DNA of 64,000 bases, from assembly GCA_003577145.1 (NCBI GenBank), contig QEUP01000006.1, positions 63,864-127,863 of the forward strand. Direction: 5' to 3'. Each line of letters begins with the position of its first letter. The first letter of the stretch is position 1. The notes under the pieces are model-generated. The model worked only from the letters and a program-made list of their open reading frames with translations. It was not told where the DNA came from and did not search any database. Position numbers and translations under genes: made by a program. This document shows, one piece after another, positions 55,430-63,140 of the stretch. Source of the DNA: Acidobacteriota bacterium (lineage in GTDB: Bacteria > Actinomycetota > Acidimicrobiia > Acidimicrobiales > Microtrichaceae).

Positions 55430-56571
55430 CGAACCTCCTCGGGGTTCGCCGACGCATCAACACCCGGTCGGCGCAATGCGGCGACCTCGGCGGTCATGTC
55501 GATGCCGACAGGGCACCATGTGATGCAGCGTCCACAACCTACACAGCCCGACTCTCCGAACTGCTCCCACCAGGTACCGAGCTTGTGGGTGAGCCACTGC
55601 CGGTAGCGGCCCCGGGTGCTGTGGCGAACCGGTGAGCCGTGCAGCTCGCTGAAGCCGAGCGTGAAACAGGAGTCCCACCGCTGCCACCGCTGGGCTCGTT
55701 GCCCGTCGAGGGTGGTGAGGTCTTCGACGGTGGAACAAAAGCACGTAGGACACACCAGGGTGCAGTTCGTGCACGTCAGGCAACGTCGGGCGACGTCGTC
55801 CCAGCGGGGGTGCTCGAGGTTCTCTGCGAGAAGGACCGGTAGGCCATCCGTGTCGAGGTGCCGGCCCATCCTGGCGCCGGCCATCTCGACGACCCGCCTG
55901 GCCTCGGCCAGATCCTCACCCGTCGCCTCCCTCGAGGCGACCTCTCCGAGAACCGCTGCTCCGGCGTCCGAGCCGACGCGCACCAAGAAGCGATGCTCGC
56001 CGCTCATCAGCTCCGTGAGGGCGAGGTCGAAGCCCGAGCTCACTCCGGGTCCGGTGCCCATCGACACGCAGAAGCAGCTCCCGCCGGGCTCGCCGCAGTC
56101 CACGGCCAGCAGGAACGCCTCGCCGCGCCGGACGGAGTAGCCGCCGGCGGGATGCTCGCTTTCGACGAGGACGCGATCCTGGACCCCGATGGCAGCCAGC
56201 TCGCAGGCCCGCACTCCGATGAAGGCATAGCGGCTCTTCGGCTCGGGCCTCTCCTCGATCACGAAGCCGCCGCCGTCGCGGCGGACCTCGAAGAGCAGCT
56301 CACCGGGGGGATGCAGGTACTGCTTCCAGGAATGCGGTCCGACCGCGTAGCCGAAGAGCGCCTCATCGTCGCGGCGAACCAGACGATAGGTTCCCGCGTC
56401 CTGATCGTCGGCCCAGCCGCGGGGCAGCTCGCCGGTCGCTTCGATCTCGTCGTAGACGATCGCGCCGTCTCGACAGGTCGGACCGATGGTCGAGAACCCC
56501 TGCACCCGCAGCCGGGTGATCACCTCGTCGAGCCCGTCGACATCGATCACGGCCCTCAACCCGTTCGCCAC
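55426..56571 (-). CDS. hyhB: hydrogenase beta subunit: 4Fe-4S electron-transfer protein (HyhB/HydB type)
   Basis: Iron-sulfur subunit of cytoplasmic 3b hydrogenases linking the hydrogenase dimer to the diaphorase. 381 residues: an N-terminal sulfite-reductase-like domain of unknown detail, [20 protein letters not shown] followed by CPTCFC near residue 275, and [17 protein letters not shown] near 345, giving two [4Fe-4S] clusters. Additional Cys lie in [15 protein letters not shown] near 158. GTG 56571 starts 35 bases after the universal stress protein stop, so it is probably read from that gene's promoter. First structural gene of the hydrogenase unit. Confidence 0.88.
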   Translation of the reverse strand: MANGLRAVIDVDGLDEVITRLRVQGFSTIGPTCRDGAIVYDEIEATGELPRGWADDQDAGTYRLVRRDDEALFGYAVGPHSWKQYLHPPGELLFEVRRDGGGFVIEERPEPKSRYAFIGVRACELAAIGVQDRVLVESEHPAGGYSVRRGEAFLLAVDCGEPGGSCFCVSMGTGPGVSSGFDLALTELMSGEHRFLVRVGSDAGAAVLGEVASREATGEDLAEARRVVEMAGARMGRHLDTDGLPVLLAENLEHPRWDDVARRCLTCTNCTLVCPTCFCSTVEDLTTLDGQRAQRWQRWDSCFTLGFSELHGSPVRHSTRGRYRQWLTHKLGTWWEQFGESGCVGCGRCITWCPVGIDMTAEVAALRRPGVDASANPEEVR

Positions 56572-56605
56572 GCGGCTCCCCTTTCCCGGCTGGCTTCAGC
56601 CGAGG

Positions 56606-57475
56606 CTATCGGCCCTGATCTGACGCCGACGCGGCGCACTCGCCAGGTTGTCCCAGGAGGACCGGACAGGGCGCATCGTGAACCATCCGAGCCGCGGTGG
56701 CCCCGAGCGCCGGCTGGTCCGTGTCGGCACGACGGTGCGTCGTCAGGGCCACGATCGCTGCCGGCAGACCCATGGCCAGGGCCACCAACGGTCCGGCCGC
56801 CGAGTCGTGGCAGACGACCTCGTGGCCCGGGTGCAGGCCCTCGTCTCGCAGCCTGGCTGCGATCCGTTCGAGGTTGGCTGCCGCGTCCTCCTCGGTCAAG
56901 GGGGTCCCGCTCGGCGATCGCGGGCCGGTAACCACCGTCACGAGCCACGGCTGGAGCTCGAACTGATGGCACCAGACTGATGCCGGGACGAGGATCGACT
57001 CCGCCCCAGGTGACCCGTCGAGACAGACCAGCACCCGGCCGGCGAGCTCCTCGGAGGCCTGGCACCGGGGTCCGACGAGCAGTACGGGTCGGCTCAGCAT
57101 CCCGACGGTCTCCGCGGCAACGCTGCCGAGCACGGCTCGACGCAATCCGCCCCTCCCGTGAGTGCTCATCACGAGGAGCGCGTCGTCATGGTCAGCGAAC
57201 CCGGCAATGCTCCTGGCCGGATCGGGAGCGCGGACCACTGCAGCGGGACGTGTAGCGGTGATCCGCCCGGCGAGCTCCTTCAGATATGACAGCCGTTCCT
57301 CGTAGCGGCTGTCAGCAGTCACGGTCATCAAAGCGATCTCGGCGTGGGCTGCAGCAGCCACCTCGCGAGCCGGACCCAATGCGCGCTCGGCCAGCTCTGA
57401 CCCATCGAGAGGGACGATGACCCGACGCAGGGCCGTATCGGGGCGATCGCCGGCGGTCGTGTCCACCGGAGGCAA
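56606..57475 (-). CDS. tandem universal stress protein
   Basis: 289 residues with two USP domains. The first has VIVPLDGSELAERALGPARE at the front and the ATP-binding STHGRGGLRRAVLGSVA (GxGGx6GS). The second (from about 145) is degenerate: its end reads THRRADTDQPALGATAARMV and lacks the full nucleotide motif. USPs bind ATP or AMP and are induced in hypoxia and stationary phase. ATG 57475 is 140 bases from the zinc-ribbon gene; a GACTTTGGGCCC half-palindrome sits about 72 bases upstream. The hydrogenase genes follow 35 bases after its stop, suggesting co-transcription. Confidence 0.85.
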   Translation of the reverse strand: MPPVDTTAGDRPDTALRRVIVPLDGSELAERALGPAREVAAAAHAEIALMTVTADSRYEERLSYLKELAGRITATRPAAVVRAPDPARSIAGFADHDDALLVMSTHGRGGLRRAVLGSVAAETVGMLSRPVLLVGPRCQASEELAGRVLVCLDGSPGAESILVPASVWCHQFELQPWLVTVVTGPRSPSGTPLTEEDAAANLERIAARLRDEGLHPGHEVVCHDSAAGPLVALAMGLPAAIVALTTHRRADTDQPALGATAARMVHDAPCPVLLGQPGECAASASDQGR

Positions 57476-57546
57476 CGGACACCTCCTGCGAAGCTGAGGG
57501 CGCTTCGTACGGCTAGCAACATAGGGGCGGCCACACGGCGGGCAAA

Positions 57547-57558
57547 GGGCCCAAAGTC
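57547..57558 (-). promoter_or_regulatory. DosR-box-like site upstream of the universal stress protein gene
   Basis: Minus strand GACTTTGGGCCC agrees with the core of the mycobacterial DosR consensus GACTWWAGTCCC at 10 of 12 positions, 72 bases before the start codon. The outer bases do not match, so it is a weak candidate. Confidence 0.35.
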
Positions 57559-57616
57559 ACACCGAATCAGGGGAAAGGACCCCGATCGCGTCCGGGACGC
57601 TCCAGGTTCCCCCGAC

Positions 57617-57829
57617 CTACGCTCCGACGCTCTCGGCCTTGGCGACCTCGTCGGGCAACAGGTCACGAACCCTCTCGGCCTTCCCCCCGTACAAGGTGTA
57701 GAGGGTGGCACAGCTGTCACAACGACCCGGCATCCGGCCCGACTTGGACCCGCAGTGCAGCTGCAGGGACTCGAAGCTCACCGTGCCCTCACAGCCAGGC
57801 TCCTCGCAGTCAAGCGTGATCTTCAACAC
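57617..57829 (-). CDS. small zinc-ribbon-like protein
   Basis: 70 residues. Cys arrangement: CEEPGCEG near residue 7, a lone Cys in LHCGSKSGR, and a CDSC pair near 40; this could hold one metal. GTG 57829 has GGGAGGC 5-11 bases upstream. It is located between Hsp20 and the universal stress protein genes, all on the minus strand, and its stop is 140 bases before the stress gene. Unknown role; likely co-expressed with Hsp20. Confidence 0.68.
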   Translation of the reverse strand: MLKITLDCEEPGCEGTVSFESLQLHCGSKSGRMPGRCDSCATLYTLYGGKAERVRDLLPDEVAKAESVGA

Positions 57830-57905
57830 CGATGCCTCCCTTCGGGCCGAACACGACCCCCTCACACCGCTCGTCTCCCTGCTCGGACGACAGGCGAAGG
57901 TCAGC

Positions 57906-58355
57906 TCAGCCCTTCTGGATGGGGACCTTCTTGGCCTCGGCCTTGCCCTTGTCGACCGGAACGCGGATCTCGAGGATTCCGTCGCTGTAGGAGGCCTTGA
58001 TGTCGTCCTCAGTCGCACCGGCCGGTAGCGGCAGCGTTCGGACGAACTTGCCGTAGGAGAACTCGGTACGGTAGCCACCCTTCTCCTCGACCTTCTCCTC
58101 CTGACGGCGCTCAGCGCTGATGGTGATCATGTTGTCCGAGACAGTGATCTCCACGTCTTTCTCCGGGTCGATCCCCGGCATTTCGGCCTTGACCACGAGG
58201 GTGCCTTCGTCCACGAACTCCTCGAGCTTCATACCCTCCCGGTCGACCAGCGACTCCATCTCGGGGAAGCCGCGGAAGAAGGCCGGGAAGTTGCGCCCGA
58301 AGACGTCCGGCCAGTCGCCGAAGGGCCAGTCACGACGCCTCACGATGCCTGCCAT
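57906..58355 (-). CDS. Hsp20/alpha-crystallin small heat-shock protein
   Basis: ATP-independent holdase. 149 residues with the alpha-crystallin domain (about 48-140): TLVVKAEMPGIDPEKDVEIT, MITISAERRQEEKVEEKGGY and the final strand SYSDGILEIRVPVDKGKAEAK ending in an IQKG tail close to the family I-x-I/V motif. N-terminal DWPFGDWPDVFGRNFPAFFR is typical of actinobacterial Hsp20. ATG 58355 after GGAGG. The zinc-ribbon gene begins 77 bases past its stop. The mycobacterial homologue HspX is a dormancy marker located near hydrogenase genes; whether this one is so regulated is inference. Confidence 0.9.
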   Translation of the reverse strand: MAGIVRRRDWPFGDWPDVFGRNFPAFFRGFPEMESLVDREGMKLEEFVDEGTLVVKAEMPGIDPEKDVEITVSDNMITISAERRQEEKVEEKGGYRTEFSYGKFVRTLPLPAGATEDDIKASYSDGILEIRVPVDKGKAEAKKVPIQKG

Positions 58356-58384
58356 GAGAACCTCCTTGAAACTCCGTATTCCTG

Positions 58385-58416
58385 GACGTCTCAACGTCTC
58401 GACGTCTCAACGTCTC
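58385..58416. repeat. 16-bp tandem pair GACGTCTCAACGTCTC upstream of hsp20
   Basis: GACGTCTCAACGTCTC twice in direct contact, built from four CGTCTC steps with an 8-base beat. It lies 30-61 bases before the Hsp20 start codon, inside the expected promoter. Possibly binding sites on one face of the helix. Confidence 0.6.
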
Positions 58417-58452
58417 AGAGCAGAGCCTGCCCCCGTGCGCTGTCCTTTCCAA

Positions 58453-58467
58453 CCGGTCGAAGGTCCC
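58453..58467 (-). promoter_or_regulatory. second DosR-box-like site upstream of hsp20
   Basis: Minus strand GGGACCTTCGACCGG matches the DosR core GGGACTWWAGTCCC at 10 of 14 positions; about 98 bases upstream of the Hsp20 start codon. Weak alone, but it pairs with the site at 57547. Confidence 0.3.
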
Positions 58468-58520
58468 TACCTGGCACAGCAGGAACCCGAGGCGCGCCTC
58501 GTAGAGGCACACGGGGATCC

Positions 58521-58571
58521 CCTTCTTGGCAGCGATTCCAGCGCATGGAGGAGGTATTGCTGCCAAGAAGG
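58521..58571. repeat. 13-bp inverted repeat between hsp20 and the NTF2-like gene
   Basis: CCTTCTTGGCAGC (58521-58533) and GCTGCCAAGAAGG (58559-58571), exact, 25 bases apart. Could be a stem, a terminator of the NTF2-like gene (which ends at 58639 on this strand) or an operator. Confidence 0.55.
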
Positions 58572-58638
58572 CGCTACCGCGGAGACGCCGTGGCTGATCA
58601 GGGAGCTGTAGGCCTCGACGGCTACGACGTGACGTGCC

Positions 58639-59040
58639 TCACACCCCTGTTGAGAGCAGCGCGCCCAACGCAGCCCGGTCGAAGTAGACCTCGTTGCGCT
58701 TGACGAGATCGCCCTCGAGGATCACCAGATCGAGACCGGCGATCTCGATCGAGTTCTCCGACCCGGTCGGAGTGAGGGTGGCGGTCCAGTGGATGACCAC
58801 TCCCTCGCCGCCCTCGAGCTGCAGCATCTCGCCGCCCTTCCAGGTCATGGTCCAGCGATCGAAGAGCTTGGTGAGATACGCCCTCATGGCCTCCCGGCCG
58901 ACCACCGGCCCATGGGTGTTGGGGTCGAGGTAGGTGAGGTCGGCGGTGTAGCAGTCCAGCACCTGCTCCACGTCTTGGGTGTTCCATGCGCCGAGAATCG
59001 CCTCGGCCAGGTTGCCCAACCGGTCCATCTCTGCGGTCAT
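58639..59040 (-). CDS. SnoaL/NTF2-like protein
   Basis: 133 residues, cone-shaped cystatin-like fold of the SnoaL-like/DUF4440 superfamily: the pattern ILGAWNTQDVEQVLDCYTADLTYLDP near the front, RAYLTKLFDRWTM in the middle, and VVIHWTATLTPTG and NSIEIAGLDLVILEGD near the end. Such proteins are often isomerases, cyclases or ligand-binders; no catalytic pair is fixed by eye. ATG 59040; the frame continues to 59643 in another gene's shadow. A palindrome, GTTACC-AGTA-GGTAAC, lies 29-44 bases upstream. Confidence 0.75.
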   Translation of the reverse strand: MTAEMDRLGNLAEAILGAWNTQDVEQVLDCYTADLTYLDPNTHGPVVGREAMRAYLTKLFDRWTMTWKGGEMLQLEGGEGVVIHWTATLTPTGSENSIEIAGLDLVILEGDLVKRNEVYFDRAALGALLSTGV

Positions 59041-59068
59041 CGCTCGAGCCTCCTTGTGTCCCAAGTAT

Positions 59069-59084
59069 GTTACCAGTAGGTAAC
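59069..59084. promoter_or_regulatory. 16-bp palindrome before the NTF2-like gene
   Basis: GTTACC, AGTA, GGTAAC. It stands in the promoter of the gene at 58639 and resembles operator dyads of TetR-type repressors. No regulator gene is adjacent. Confidence 0.5.
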
Positions 59085-59153
59085 TTAACACCCGTCCACC
59101 TAGTGGGCAAGGCGCTGTCAGCCGATGTGCGGAACGAGGCGATGATCGGCTGG

Positions 59154-59690
59154 TCAGCGGTCGAAGCCGAACCGGTAGCGGCGCCGGCAACTCCCGCCGT
59201 CCCGCCGCAGACAGCCGTCCACCGCTGGGCTCGCTTCGTGTTCCACACCCAGTGCGTCCAGCCAGCCCTCCAACCGCTCGAAGATCCCGCACTCGTAGTC
59301 CTCGAGCACTCCGAGACGCGACACGCCGTCGTAGGCGAAGCAGCCCGGAGCCTCCCAGATCATGATGTTCTCGGTGGGAAAGGTGACCCTGAAGTCCATG
59401 AAGTCGGCCTTGATGAGGTCGAAAGCCTCGCCCACGAACCGCCGCAGATCCTCGAAGCTCTCGATCTTCTCGATGCCCAGCAGCTTCTGCAGGCGCTTTG
59501 CCTCGATCGCAGCCATCGACTTGCACGCAGCGCGGTTCAGGACGTTCGCCTCTTCGATGCCGTGCCTCTCCAAGGTGTGGAAGAACCACATCGCGTCGTG
59601 GGTCATCCAGTTCTTGTTGAGGAGCTCTCTCAGCTCCTCCCATTCGACAGTTCCCTCTATCAACGCCTGGTGGACCTCCTGGGAGACCAC
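59154..59690 (-). CDS. DUF6125-like protein of unknown function
   Basis: 178 residues, ATG 59690. The pattern LLNKNWMTHDAMWFFHTLERHGIEEANVLNRAACKSM, read in pieces, is what I remember from DUF6125 proteins, and GCF near residue 118, ECGIF and a C-terminal pair of Cys (GCLRRDGGSC) may bind metal or a flavin. It converges with nothing and precedes the ETF gene on the opposite strand by 320 bases. Role unknown; family recall is from memory. Confidence 0.6.
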   Translation of the reverse strand: MVSQEVHQALIEGTVEWEELRELLNKNWMTHDAMWFFHTLERHGIEEANVLNRAACKSMAAIEAKRLQKLLGIEKIESFEDLRRFVGEAFDLIKADFMDFRVTFPTENIMIWEAPGCFAYDGVSRLGVLEDYECGIFERLEGWLDALGVEHEASPAVDGCLRRDGGSCRRRYRFGFDR

Positions 59691-59723
59691 CTGCTTCTAC
59701 CTCGGCAGAGCCGGGTGGTCAAC

Positions 59724-59894
59724 GTGACGTGTGTGAGCCGGACCGCGGCCATCGCTACGTTCGAGGCGTCGGCGGGTGGTGCTGGTTCGGGGGGTGGGTT
59801 GTCCTCGTCGGGTGGGTGGAGGGATTTCGATGCTGGGTTCGGGGGGTCGGCGCCGGCCGAGGAGGGTGTGGCAGAGCTGTTCGAGGAGCGGTGA
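59724..59894 (+). CDS. doubtful 56-codon frame with unusual composition
   Basis: GTG 59724 to TGA 59894, with GTG 59715 as an alternative start. The peptide is Gly/Ser-rich at its centre and ends APAEEGVAELFEER, which looks like a genuine protein tail. G/T-rich codons (GGT, TCG, GTG) differ from the region's C-rich style, which suggests a transferred or decayed gene end. No upstream part is visible. Confidence 0.25.
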   Translation: MTCVSRTAAIATFEASAGGAGSGGGLSSSGGWRDFDAGFGGSAPAEEGVAELFEER

Positions 59895-60008
59895 GGTCGA
59901 GGCTTCTGAGAGCGCTCCAGACCCGGATCATCGCTCCAGGATGGACACGGCGCCGGGGGATCTCCGATGCTATGTCGGATCTCTCGGCAGGCTGATTCGA
60001 ATGGGGAA

Positions 60009-61808
60009 GTGGCATTGCGCGTTGCCGCTCTGGTGAAGCAGATACCGGCGTTCGAGGAGATGCGGCTCGGGCCCGATGGCCGTCTCGTGAGGGACGGGAC
60101 GGCGCTCGAGATGAGCGCCTACTGCCGGCGCGCCGTGTCCAAGGCGGTCGAGTTGGCTGGAGAGGCCGCGCAAGGCTCGGTCACCTTCGTCACCCTCGGG
60201 CCGCCTTCTGCCGATGACGTCCTTCGCGAAGCCGTCGCGTGGAGCCTGGAGCGTGGCGTCGATGCTCACGGCGTGCTGGTCAGCGACCCGCTGTTCGCCG
60301 GCAGCGACACCATCGCGACGGCGCGGGCGCTGGCGGCTGTACTGGAACGAGAGGGGCCCTTCGAGATCGTCCTGGCCGGCAGGAACTCACTCGACGCCGA
60401 CACCGGGCAGGTACCGCCGCAGATCGCCGAGCTCCTCGACCTTCCGTTCGCGACAGGTGTCAAACAGCTGGCCGTCGGTGAGGATGCACTCACCCTGGGC
60501 TGCGAGCACGACGACGCCTGGATCGACGCCGAGGTCCTGCTCCCGGCACTGGTGTCGTGTGCAGAGCGGCTCTGCGAGCCCGCCAAGGTCCCCCCCGAAC
60601 GGCGAGCAGAGGTCTCGGGAGCGCGCATCCGGACGGTCACCGCTGCCGAGCTGGGGCCCGGGCCCTGGGGGGCGACCGGGAGCCTGACCACGGTCGGTGC
60701 CGCCCGGTCGATCGCAGTGGACCGGCACTGCCGGCTGCATCCCGAGGCGCCCCTCGCAGAGCAAGTCGAGGCAGCCGTCGGCGTGCTGCTCCATCGGGAG
60801 GCCCTGCGCTTCGACCGGGCAGCACCGCGCCCGCAGCTACCCCCGACTGGCGGCGATGGCCCACTGGTCGCCGTACTGGCTGAGCCGAACCGTGACCGCC
60901 TCGCTACCGAGCTTTGCGGCGTGGCCGCCCGACTGGCCGCCGGCCTTGCCGGATCCACCGCACTGCTGGCTCCACATGACATCAGTCCCGCCCTTGCCGG
61001 TTCGTGGGGCGCTGACCGGCTCATCCGGATCGTGGGAGGGGATGTCGAAGAGGACGTCGCGCGGACCGTCTCGCACTGGGTGCGGTCGATGAACCCATGG
61101 GCAGTCCTCACCGGGTCGACTGCCTACGGTCGGGAGGTCGCCTCACGGGTCGCCGCCGCTGTCGGCGCCGGCCTCACCGGTGACGCGGTGGACCTCGAAG
61201 TGGACGCGGGCCGCCTCGTCGCGTGGAAGCCGGCATTCGGGGGACAACTGGTGGCGGCGATCACTGCGACATCGCCGGTACAGATGGCAACCGTGAGAGC
61301 AGGAGTACTCCCACAGCCGGCCCCGCGCGACCACACCGCGGAGATCTCGACGCTCGTTGCCTCGCCGCAGCAGAGGCTGAGGGTACGCCACCGACGTCAG
61401 GAGGACGCGCTGGAGCGCCTCGGCGAGGCCCCGGCGGTGATCGGCATCGGCGCCGGAGTGGATCCGCGTGACCTCCAAGGGCTGGACGAGCTGCGTGAGC
61501 TCCTCGAAGCCGAGATCGGCTGCACCCGCAAGGTCACCGATCGGGGCTGGATGCCACACTCGCGCCAGATCGGGATCACCGGGCGCTCGATCTCACCCCG
61601 CCTCTTCATCTCGATCGGCGCCAGCGGGAAGTTCAACCACATGATCGGTGTCCGGTCAGCCGAGACCGTCCTGGCTATCAACCCGGACCCGGAAGCACCC
61701 GTGTGGCGCTACGCCGACGCGGCCGTCGTCGGCACCTGGCAAGAGGCCGTTCCTTTGCTGGTGGCCGAGCTGCGACGGGTTCTGGTCCGCGTCGAGGATT
61801 GTCGCTGA
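60009..61808 (+). CDS. single-chain electron transfer flavoprotein (EtfB-EtfA fusion)
   Basis: A 599-residue fusion. Residues about 1-235 are EtfB: VAALVKQIPAFEEMRLGPDG near the start and GRNSLDADTGQVPPQIAELL for the AMP/nucleotide site. A linker near 240-275 follows, then EtfA: GSTAYGREVASRVAAAVGAG and the FAD-binding end GRSISPRLFISIGASGKFNH and INPDPEAPVWRYADAAVVG. It should carry electrons from acyl-CoA or other flavin dehydrogenases to ETF-quinone oxidoreductase or a bifurcating partner. Start GTG 60009 or TTG 60015; the latter fits EtfB (MRVAALVKQ) and has GGGGAAG upstream. ETF genes are normally separate, so this gene is odd. Neither frameshift nor stop lies between the halves. Confidence 0.85.
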   Translation: MALRVAALVKQIPAFEEMRLGPDGRLVRDGTALEMSAYCRRAVSKAVELAGEAAQGSVTFVTLGPPSADDVLREAVAWSLERGVDAHGVLVSDPLFAGSDTIATARALAAVLEREGPFEIVLAGRNSLDADTGQVPPQIAELLDLPFATGVKQLAVGEDALTLGCEHDDAWIDAEVLLPALVSCAERLCEPAKVPPERRAEVSGARIRTVTAAELGPGPWGATGSLTTVGAARSIAVDRHCRLHPEAPLAEQVEAAVGVLLHREALRFDRAAPRPQLPPTGGDGPLVAVLAEPNRDRLATELCGVAARLAAGLAGSTALLAPHDISPALAGSWGADRLIRIVGGDVEEDVARTVSHWVRSMNPWAVLTGSTAYGREVASRVAAAVGAGLTGDAVDLEVDAGRLVAWKPAFGGQLVAAITATSPVQMATVRAGVLPQPAPRDHTAEISTLVASPQQRLRVRHRRQEDALERLGEAPAVIGIGAGVDPRDLQGLDELRELLEAEIGCTRKVTDRGWMPHSRQIGITGRSISPRLFISIGASGKFNHMIGVRSAETVLAINPDPEAPVWRYADAAVVGTWQEAVPLLVAELRRVLVRVEDCR

Positions 61809-61857
61809 GCCTGCCTTGCGGCCAAGCCGCCTCACAGGGTGCCGGGTCCGGAAGCCC

Positions 61858-62982
61858 TCAGCCCCGGCGGCGGGTCACCGACCAGAGCTCGACCGGCTCT
61901 TCGAAGCCCTTCAGCATGCGCCGCCCGGCCGGGTCGAAGCACAACCCGGGGTCGGCGGTTGCCTCGGTCGGCACCGGGTGGGCAACGAGGATCTCGTCGG
62001 GCACGGCCTGCTCGGCGATGCGGGCGGACAGGTTCACCACCGGGCCGTAGTAGTCGCCTTGGTGGGCCAGCAGGTTCCCCATCGCGACACCACCACGAGG
62101 ACCCATGTCCTTTCGCCGTTCCCGGAACCGGTCGACGAAACCCAGCCCGATGTTGCAGGCCTGCGCGGATGACTCGGCGGTGTACATCACCGCGTCGCCG
62201 ATGAGCTTCACCAGCCGTCCGCCGTTCTCGGAGACGATCTGGTAGGCCGTTTCCCCGAACTCGGTGACCAGGCGACGTAGTTCTTCCGGCGAAGCGCCAC
62301 GCGATGCCCCGGTGAATCCGACCAGGTCGATGAAGCCGACGGCGATGCGGAGGCTTCCGGTCTCGATCTGGTCGGCGGTCGCCATCCAGCGGGTGGCAGC
62401 AGCACGCAGGTGAAGGGTCAGGAGAGGTGCTATCGCGTTCATGGAGCTGACCAACGCGTCGCGGGCACTCAGGTTGAAGCTCACCCGCTCGAGCTCGGTT
62501 CGTCCGGTTTCAACCTCCGGGTCGTAGATCTCCGCCAGCAAAGCGGCCACGACGGCCTCTGCCAATGCCCCGAGCGAGGTGCCCATCACCTGCGCAAGCT
62601 TCGGTCCGACCGACGCCGAGAACACGGCGCCCACCTCGTGCAGAGCCGCGAACACCTCCACGTACTCCGGCTCGAAGGCGGGCGCATCAACCGCAGGGAC
62701 CGGCAGTCCACTGTTACCGAGGAAGTCGGCCAACTCCCCGACCCCCCACCCGGAGTGCTCGGCAAGATCGCTCAGCGACAACTGGCCTTCGGTCCTGATC
62801 CAGTGGAGCAGCGGAACCCAGCCGAGGTCGATGCTGGGACCGAGAGCGGCAAGCTCGGTGGCCGACACACCTTCGCCGTCCACCAGGAGCTCGAGGACCT
62901 CCAAGCGCTCCGATGCCGACGACGCCTTCGGGTCATAGAGGCCGGCTGTCGTCCAGGCGTCGAGCTGCTCGGGTGTGGCCAT
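61858..62982 (-). CDS. class III adenylate cyclase with Rv1264-like regulatory front
   Basis: 374 residues. Residues about 1-190 have the helical layout of the Ad_Cy_reg domain of M. tuberculosis Rv1264 (SERLEVLELLVDGEGVSATEL, then a long alpha region); that enzyme is activated at acidic pH. The catalytic part shows metal Asp in GFIDLVGFTGAS, Lys and second Asp in RLVKLIGDAVM, and GDYYGPVVNLSARI, so all key residues are present. It makes cAMP from ATP in the cytoplasm. ATG 62982. The ETF gene converges on it, ending 49 bases away; the divergent gene at 63141 faces away. Sensing acid would couple cAMP to stress; no direct link to other genes here is shown. Confidence 0.85.
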   Translation of the reverse strand: MATPEQLDAWTTAGLYDPKASSASERLEVLELLVDGEGVSATELAALGPSIDLGWVPLLHWIRTEGQLSLSDLAEHSGWGVGELADFLGNSGLPVPAVDAPAFEPEYVEVFAALHEVGAVFSASVGPKLAQVMGTSLGALAEAVVAALLAEIYDPEVETGRTELERVSFNLSARDALVSSMNAIAPLLTLHLRAAATRWMATADQIETGSLRIAVGFIDLVGFTGASRGASPEELRRLVTEFGETAYQIVSENGGRLVKLIGDAVMYTAESSAQACNIGLGFVDRFRERRKDMGPRGGVAMGNLLAHQGDYYGPVVNLSARIAEQAVPDEILVAHPVPTEATADPGLCFDPAGRRMLKGFEEPVELWSVTRRRG

Positions 62983-63140
62983 CTTGCGCGTCGCTGTCGT
63001 TCAGGTCGCGACGGTACCACCCACGAGTGCCGCCGTGACCACCCTGCCGATCACGCGTATTCATCAGGACCGGGAACGATCCGGACCGGGTTGTGGGTTT
63101 ACAACCGGTAGCGCCAAGCGATCCTGAGGAGGCAGTTCCC

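Noticed and set aside
57571..57585. GGGGAAAGGACCCC as a second regulatory dyad before the universal stress protein gene
   Set aside because: The arms are short, unequal and common in this GC-rich sequence; kept out in favour of the better-supported site at 57547.
58330..58566. 78-codon minus-strand frame overlapping the hsp20 start and repeats
   Set aside because: It crosses the tandem repeats and the inverted repeat and begins in the hsp20 gene itself; composition and position point to promoter DNA.
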